9,724 nt of DNA from an uncultured Clostridia bacterium (GTDB taxonomy: Bacteria > Bacillota_A > Clostridia > Oscillospirales > Oscillospiraceae): positions 1-9,724 of the forward strand of contig CASEPH010000178.1 in assembly GCA_949289625.1 (NCBI GenBank), given 5' to 3'. Shown in pieces: positions 6,369 through 9,724 of the stretch. The number at the start of each line of letters is the position of its first letter. Position 1 is the stretch's first letter. Position numbers and translations under genes: made by a program. The notes under the pieces are model-generated. The model was not told the origin of the DNA, did no database searches, and was given only the letters and a program-made list of their open reading frames with translations.

Positions 6369-7529
6369 ATGGATACAAAAGTGAAGGCAGCTGTTCTGGT
6401 AAAGCCGGGGCATGTTGAGATCCGGGAATTTGATATGCCACAGCTGGGGAACGGTGCGGCGATTTGCAAGGTCCTGATGGCTGGCGTGTGCGGCACGGAT
6501 AAACACAGCTACCGGGGGGAGACTGTCCAGTACAAGGGGACAGAAAACGAAATTGATCTGCCCTTTCCCATCATCCAGGGCCATGAAATTGTAATGGAAA
6601 TTGTGGCCATCGACGAAGCAGGAGCCCGAAACCTCTCCTATGACGGCGATGAACTAAAGGTTGGAGACCGCATAACAATCTGCCCGGATGTGGTTTGCGG
6701 CAAGTGCTGGTACTGTAAGAATATGCCAAACTACCCATGGTGTGAACATCTGCAGTTCAGCTATGGCAATATGCGATCCTGTGACGACGGAAATCATTTG
6801 TATGGCGGCTTTTCCCAATATATCTACCTGGAACCGGGAACGCGGGCGTATAAGGTTCCGGATGGCCTGCCCGATGAGATGGCCTGCTTTACGGAGGTCA
6901 TGTGTGTAACCTATACGCTGGAAAAGGCACGAGAGTTCAGCAGTTTTTCTCTGGAGGGCTTCAACTTTGGGGATACCGTTGTTGTCCAAGGAGCGGGACC
7001 ACTGGGCATTGCCCACATTGCAATGGCTCGGATGCTGGGCGCCGGCAAGATTATCGCCACGGATATTTCAGATTACAAGCTGGATATTGCCAAGGCCTTT
7101 GGTGCCGATGTTGTGATAAACGCGGAGACCACTACGGCAGCGGAGCGGATTGCCCTCATTAAGTCGGAGACAAATGGCCGGGGCGCCGAAATCGTAGTAG
7201 AATGCGTCGGCCGCCCGGAGGTATTTCCCGAGGGATTGAAATACCTGCGCAAGGCGGGCATGTATCTGGAACCCGGCAACTTTGTGGACTGTGGCGGTGT
7301 TGACGTGAATGTTCACGAGATTTGCGCAAACAATCTGCGGATCGTTGGCATGACCAATCACACGCATACAAAGTATAAAACGGTCATGGAGATGATGCTG
7401 CGAACCAAAGATCGCTTCCCCTGGGAGCGGATGTTCAGCCACAAGTTCTCCCTTGCACAGGCGGAGCAGGCCATTCAGACCAGCATGACTAAGGACAGTA
7501 TGAAGGTTCTCATTGATCCGTGGGCCTAA
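6369..7529 (+). CDS. Zinc-dependent medium-chain alcohol/polyol dehydrogenase, copy 2
   Basis: A paralogue of the gene just upstream, 386 residues, with the same set of predicted functional residues: C41, H72-E73, E176, the Cys loop C110/C113/C116/C125, a Rossmann motif GAGPLG (208-213) and D232 for NAD. Both copies therefore look catalytically competent. Differences cluster at 121-143 (11 changes), next to the structural-zinc loop, and at 353-365 (8 changes), while the cofactor domain is nearly identical. This pattern suggests altered substrate or stereochemical preference or altered subunit contacts rather than decay; that is inference. AAGGGAG (6354-6360) lies 8 nt before the ATG. The 37-bp gap from copy 1 has no promoter, so the two are almost certainly cotranscribed. 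The pair could act on successive hydroxyls of one substrate, act on two isomers, or form mixed tetramers. Confidence 0.93.
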   Translation: MDTKVKAAVLVKPGHVEIREFDMPQLGNGAAICKVLMAGVCGTDKHSYRGETVQYKGTENEIDLPFPIIQGHEIVMEIVAIDEAGARNLSYDGDELKVGDRITICPDVVCGKCWYCKNMPNYPWCEHLQFSYGNMRSCDDGNHLYGGFSQYIYLEPGTRAYKVPDGLPDEMACFTEVMCVTYTLEKAREFSSFSLEGFNFGDTVVVQGAGPLGIAHIAMARMLGAGKIIATDISDYKLDIAKAFGADVVINAETTTAAERIALIKSETNGRGAEIVVECVGRPEVFPEGLKYLRKAGMYLEPGNFVDCGGVDVNVHEICANNLRIVGMTNHTHTKYKTVMEMMLRTKDRFPWERMFSHKFSLAQAEQAIQTSMTKDSMKVLIDPWA

Positions 7530-7573
7530 CAGCCGCTGAATTACACAGCTTAGCTTACTTCCTTTTCTCCTAC

Positions 7574-7611
7574 GGGCGGTACTGCTTCTTGAGTTGACGG
7601 CGGTACCGCCC
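7574..7611. promoter_or_regulatory. GC-rich inverted repeat before the isomerase gene
   Basis: GGGCGGTAC (7574-7582) and GTACCGCCC (7603-7611) are perfect complements separated by 20 nt. The right arm lies within a perfect 12-bp palindrome, GGCGGTACCGCC (7599-7610). The two arms are also part of an imperfect direct repeat, each continuing into CTTCTT. A hairpin in the mRNA, an attenuator, or a two-site operator are all possible. No T-run follows, so full termination is unlikely. It lies 15 nt before the ribosome binding site of the isomerase gene and may set its expression relative to the dehydrogenases. Confidence 0.45.
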
Positions 7612-7636
7612 ACTTCTTAATACATGGAGGATACTT

Positions 7637-8563
7637 ATGAGACTGTCTGTTAAAACGTGCACACTGGCGCTTCCCTATGAGGAGATGCTGGATTTTTGCG
7701 TAAAACAAGGCGTTAAAGCGGTGGAAATCGGAACCGGCAACTGGTCTGGCGCCCCGCATATGGACCTGGAGTCAATGCTTGCCTCGGCTGACAAGCGGGC
7801 CCGTTGGATTGGTGAACTGGAGCAACGTGGCCTAGTGCTCTGCGCCCTGAACTGCTCCGGGAATCCCCTGGCATACGAAAAGGATTGGAGGGTCACAGTG
7901 GAGACCTTCCAGCTAGCTGCATTGCTGGGTGTGAAGAAAATCGTGATGATGAGCGGATTACCCGCCGGCTGCGCTGGCGATACCACGCCGGTGTGGATCA
8001 CGACCTCATGGCCGCCAGAAACACAGGATGTCCTGCAATACCAATGGAATGAGGTTGCAATTCCCAAATGGCGAAAACTGGCCCGCTTGGCGGCAGATTA
8101 TGGCATTGAACAAATTGCCCTGGAAAATCACGCCATGCAGCTGGTGTACAATCCAGAGACCTTGCTCCAGCTTCGGCGGGAAATCGGGCCGATCATCGGG
8201 ATGAATCTGGACCCGTCCCATCTCTTCTGGATGGGGGGAGATCCCATATCGGCAGCCAGAGTGCTGGGAGAATCCGATGCAATCTACCACATCCACGCCA
8301 AGGACTCCAGGCCAGAGCGAAGAATGGCGGAGCCAAACGGGATGTTGGACACAAAGCCGATTGAGTCGTTCCGGGAGCGGTCTTGGAACTATGTGGCGGT
8401 GGGAGCCGGTCATGGTGCACAGTGGTGGAAGGAATTCCTGTCCGTAGTGCGAATGTGCGGGTATGACGGAGATGTGTCACTGGAGATGGAGGATCTGACC
8501 TTACCTATGTTGAAGGGGCATATCTCTTCCCTTCAGGTTCTGCGGGAGGCCCTGACGCTGTAA
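7637..8563 (+). CDS. TIM-barrel sugar isomerase/epimerase family protein (xylose isomerase-like)
   Basis: A cytoplasmic metal-dependent enzyme of the superfamily that includes xylose isomerase-like epimerases, IolE/IolI-type inosose enzymes and endonuclease IV. Expected work is isomerisation, epimerisation or dehydration of a keto sugar. Its 308 residues fit the family. Likely metal ligands are E163 in IALENH, D192 and H195 in NLDPSHLFW, H218/H220 in YHIHAKD, and E283 in SLEMED; these are the usual positions in the barrel. VEIGTGNWSG (29-38) and the CALNCSGNPL segment (69-78) form early barrel strands. GGAGG (7626-7630) lies 6 nt before the ATG. It stands 107 bp after dehydrogenase copy 2, with an inverted repeat but no convincing promoter between, so it is probably the last gene of the regulator-dehydrogenase transcript. 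It likely acts on the ketone produced by the dehydrogenases; the exact reaction is unknown. Confidence 0.9.
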   Translation: MRLSVKTCTLALPYEEMLDFCVKQGVKAVEIGTGNWSGAPHMDLESMLASADKRARWIGELEQRGLVLCALNCSGNPLAYEKDWRVTVETFQLAALLGVKKIVMMSGLPAGCAGDTTPVWITTSWPPETQDVLQYQWNEVAIPKWRKLARLAADYGIEQIALENHAMQLVYNPETLLQLRREIGPIIGMNLDPSHLFWMGGDPISAARVLGESDAIYHIHAKDSRPERRMAEPNGMLDTKPIESFRERSWNYVAVGAGHGAQWWKEFLSVVRMCGYDGDVSLEMEDLTLPMLKGHISSLQVLREALTL

Positions 8564-8817
8564 ATGTGGTAAGTGTTGGTTCTTTCCTCCAAATCATAGG
8601 TCTTGTCCGGTTATACCATGCTGCCAACCGATCCGGGGGATTCTTCCGTTGTTTCGGCGCTCGGCCGTTCCGAAACAGCAAGGTCTGTCAGCACGGCTAT
8701 TTTTGCATGTGCTCAGCTTTTTGCGCTCAATCAGGGCCCCCTTCTCTTCGCTAATTTCGGCCATATATGATGAGCGCAACATGCTCCGATTGCAGTATAC
8801 CGTAAGGATGAAGTTGT
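8564..8817. other. Intergenic region after the isomerase gene, with one hairpin
   Basis: No gene is recognised. TGTTTCGG (8650-8657) and CCGAAACA (8670-8677) form an 8-bp stem with a 12-nt loop, and a T5 run starts at 8700. This is too far away for a canonical terminator, but it is the only candidate for ending the isomerase transcript. Open frames on both strands here lack ribosome binding sites and family resemblance. Confidence 0.4.
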
Positions 8818-9110
8818 ATGCCGGCAAAAGAAGAGCTCCCGGCTTGCCCTGATACCACCACCGTACAGGTGATCGGAGGCAAAAGGAAGCTGTTGATTCC
8901 CGCAATCTGCCGGCCGGGCTCTGGCGGATCAGCGAACTGAAAAAGAATTTACAGCAGCCCAGCCAGGAGGCCCACACCAACAGCCTGTGTCCTCTGGAGG
9001 ACGATAGTATCGCCTTCCCGGACAGTCTATCCCACTCCCTGAGCGAACGGGATGACTCCATGCCCTCATCACCAGCGCTATGGAGCAGCGGGAGATTGGG
9101 TATCAGACAA
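8818..9110 (+). pseudogene. Decayed HxlR-family transcriptional regulator
   Basis: The ATG at 8818, with AAGGATG (8804-8810) 7 nt upstream, opens a frame that begins like HxlR regulators: MPAKEELPACP, then VQVIGGKRKLLIP, where the family has a conserved Trp (GGKWK) in place of the Arg. This frame stops at 8938-8940. HxlR-like sequence continues one base out of phase from 8901 with RNLPAGLWRISELKKNL, SQEAHTNSL, LEDD and SLSERDDSM. It shifts phase again near 9063 into LITSAMEQ, which matches the C-terminal helix. Both shifts fit single-base losses. The winged part between LEDD and SLSERDDSM is also some seven residues short, and the PP.VEY motif is missing. Intact members are about 100-120 residue winged-helix dimers, often responding to reactive electrophiles or redox signals. 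This copy cannot make a working protein. The 3' limit is approximate. Confidence 0.7.
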
Positions 9111-9403
9111 GGGTTCAACTCGGAGATGGATGTTTCCCGTATTTAAAGGTTCCGCTGCGCCATGGTCATATCATGTTTTCAGCGACGGATTTTTTGAAGG
9201 GGCATTCGTGCCTCAATGGTCCAGGAGCGCCCCAGCGGCTATTTGCAACTCTAAGGAGGCAGCCGAATTTGGCAGAAAAGAGCACCCTCGCCTCAATTTT
9301 ACAGGCAGAAGAACGCCCTTTCAAAATCCCGAAACTGCCCGCACATCTCCAGCCTAAGAGCTGGCCCCCGAAACGCGCCTGCGGGCGCAGTGCGGGCAGC
9401 TGT
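9111..9403. other. Non-coding or decayed stretch after the HxlR remnant
   Basis: Frames on both strands stay open for 80-120 codons, but none has a ribosome binding site or a recognisable domain, and none resembles its neighbours in codon pattern. The sequence could be further gene debris or a short repetitive element. A small GC hairpin (GCGCC at 9375-9379 with GGCGC at 9384-9388) sits near its end. Confidence 0.4.
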
Positions 9404-9438
9404 GACCGCCCTGGCACCAGAAAGGTGTCAGGGCGGTC
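9404..9438. terminator. Strong 15-bp hairpin, possible terminator
   Basis: The arms 9404-9418 and 9424-9438 are complementary over 15 bp with one G-T wobble, around an AGAAA loop. The outer arm is GACCGCCCTGG. No T-run follows on either strand, so it is either a terminator that does not need a U-tract, a protective 3' structure, or a dispersed palindromic repeat. It separates the decayed region from a new promoter, which favours a boundary role. Confidence 0.5.
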
Positions 9439-9477
9439 TCCTGCTATACTCTAAGCGCAGCCAAAAGCTGTGTATCC

Positions 9478-9494
9478 ATGCAGAAATTCTGCAT
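9478..9494. promoter_or_regulatory. Perfect 17-bp palindrome
   Basis: ATGCAGAAATTCTGCAT is a perfect 8-1-8 inverted repeat, the same geometry as the palindrome at 309-325 but a different sequence. It lies about 50-65 bp upstream of the start predicted for the promoter at 9508-9536 and could be a regulator site for the gene beyond the window. Confidence 0.4.
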
Positions 9495-9507
9495 ACTAAA
9501 CCTTGGT

Positions 9508-9536
9508 ATCAACACCCGGTTGGGTGATGATATAAT
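9508..9536 (+). promoter_or_regulatory. Extended -10 promoter overlapped by an inverted repeat
   Basis: TGATATAAT (9528-9536) is a perfect extended -10 element (TGn plus TATAAT). A weak -35 box, TCAACA (9509-9514, 4 of 6), lies 16 bp upstream. An inverted repeat covers the spacer: ATCAACACCC (9508-9517) pairs with GGGTGATGAT (9522-9531) around GGTT with one mismatch. A protein bound there would block polymerase. The predicted start is near 9543. Confidence 0.5.
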
Positions 9537-9542
9537 CGCCTC

Positions 9543-9680
9543 ATGCAGGCAGAGGACCGCTTCTTTTCTCCTTGCGGTTTCATCCGCTTTAAGCAGCGTG
9601 CGGCCTCGCTCTTACAAGATTTCATTTATGAGCCGGATGCGGGAACACTTGTCCTCCGCCGATATCGAAGCAGGGTATGA
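9543..9680 (+). CDS. Possible 45-codon small ORF, leaderless if real
   Basis: An ATG at 9543 falls on the start predicted from the TATAAT box at 9531-9536 and opens a 45-codon frame ending at the TGA at 9678-9680. The product is basic and mixed in composition (for example LLQDFIYEPDAGTLVLRRYR), with no signal peptide or membrane segment. I recognise no family. No ribosome binding site precedes it. It may be a gene fragment or chance, and another + strand frame of 69 codons overlaps it from 9478. Confidence 0.2.
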   Translation: MQAEDRFFSPCGFIRFKQRAASLLQDFIYEPDAGTLVLRRYRSRV

Positions 9681-9717
9681 CTTGTAAGAAACATGAGGAC
9701 TGTCTGTGACTATGATT

Positions 9718-9723
9718 GGAGGA
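9718..9723 (+). promoter_or_regulatory. Ribosome binding site of a gene starting beyond the window
   Basis: GGAGGA lies at the last bases of the window, in the same orientation as the promoter at 9508-9536. A start codon is expected within about 5-10 nt after the edge. Confidence 0.4.
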
Positions 9724-9724
9724 T

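Larger units (their letters stand above)
5165..7529 (+). repeat. Tandem direct duplication of the dehydrogenase gene
   Basis: The two genes at 5165-6331 and 6369-7529 align without gaps over 386 residues. I count about 67 differences by hand, roughly 83% identity, and long stretches are also shared at the DNA level. The copies differ in third positions throughout, so the duplication is not recent or has diverged at silent sites. The unit repeated is one gene, without the regulator or the isomerase. Confidence 0.85.

Noticed and set aside
7594..7622. Possible promoter (TTGACG) inside the inverted repeat before the isomerase
   Set aside because: The -10 match at the right distance is poor, and the implied transcription start would coincide with the ribosome binding site.
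8594..9118. 174-codon open frame on the - strand over the HxlR remnant
   Set aside because: Its first half is the antisense of the HxlR-like sequence and its second half has no family resemblance or ribosome site. A 56-codon internal start at 8764 was considered as a divergent target gene but also lacks a ribosome site.
9442..9450. TGCTATACT as a second extended -10 element after the 15-bp hairpin
   Set aside because: No -35 box and no leader or gene follows directly; one such match in AT-containing intergenic DNA is expected by chance.
9080..9454. 124-codon + strand open frame
   Set aside because: It begins in the C-terminal remnant of the HxlR pseudogene and runs through the 15-bp hairpin. 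No domain is recognisable beyond the HxlR helix.
1..9724. CRISPR array, tRNA/rRNA genes, insertion sequence or phage modules
   Set aside because: No regularly spaced direct repeats, cloverleaf-like segments, transposase motifs or terminal inverted repeats were seen on either strand.

Overview
The window reads as a carbohydrate-use locus from a Gram-positive, low-to-mid GC gut-type clostridium. The Oscillospiraceae/Flavonifractor-like range is a guess from style, not a search. Support comes from strong AGGAGG-type ribosome binding sites on every gene, a lipoprotein solute-binding protein, a LacI-type regulator, and an rbs-like gene order. All real genes lie on the + strand.

Layout. 1-345: intergenic, with a dense regulatory region. 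It holds an array of TTTCG/CGAAA half-sites (212-262), a good sigma-A promoter (266-294) and a perfect 17-bp palindrome in the leader (309-325). 346-3913: a complete CUT2-family (ribose/galactose type) ABC importer in the order fused ATPase, permease, lipoprotein binding protein, closed by two hairpins (3924-3943 and 3949-3990). 4017-5117: a LacI/GalR regulator with its own promoter and an inverted repeat in its leader. 5165-7529: two adjacent zinc-dependent medium-chain dehydrogenases, about 83% identical by hand alignment, a clear tandem duplication. 7637-8563: a TIM-barrel sugar isomerase/epimerase-type enzyme, preceded by a 9-bp inverted repeat. 8564-9724: mostly non-coding. It holds the decayed remains of an HxlR-family regulator (8818 to about 9110), a 15-bp hairpin (9404-9438), a second palindrome and an extended -10 promoter pointing out of the window.

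How the genes fit together (inference): the importer brings in an unphosphorylated sugar, sugar acid or polyol; the two NAD-type dehydrogenases oxidise hydroxyls on it or on related stereoisomers; the TIM-barrel enzyme isomerises or epimerises the keto product; and the LacI protein senses the substrate or an intermediate and controls one or both transcription units. No kinase, aldolase or Gfo/Idh-type dehydrogenase is present, so the pathway is either completed elsewhere or ends in a product handed to central metabolism. The substrate cannot be read from the sequence. No CRISPR array, tRNA, rRNA, intact insertion sequence or phage gene was seen. The unusual points are the operator architecture, the duplicated dehydrogenases in a pathway I cannot name, and the decayed regulator.
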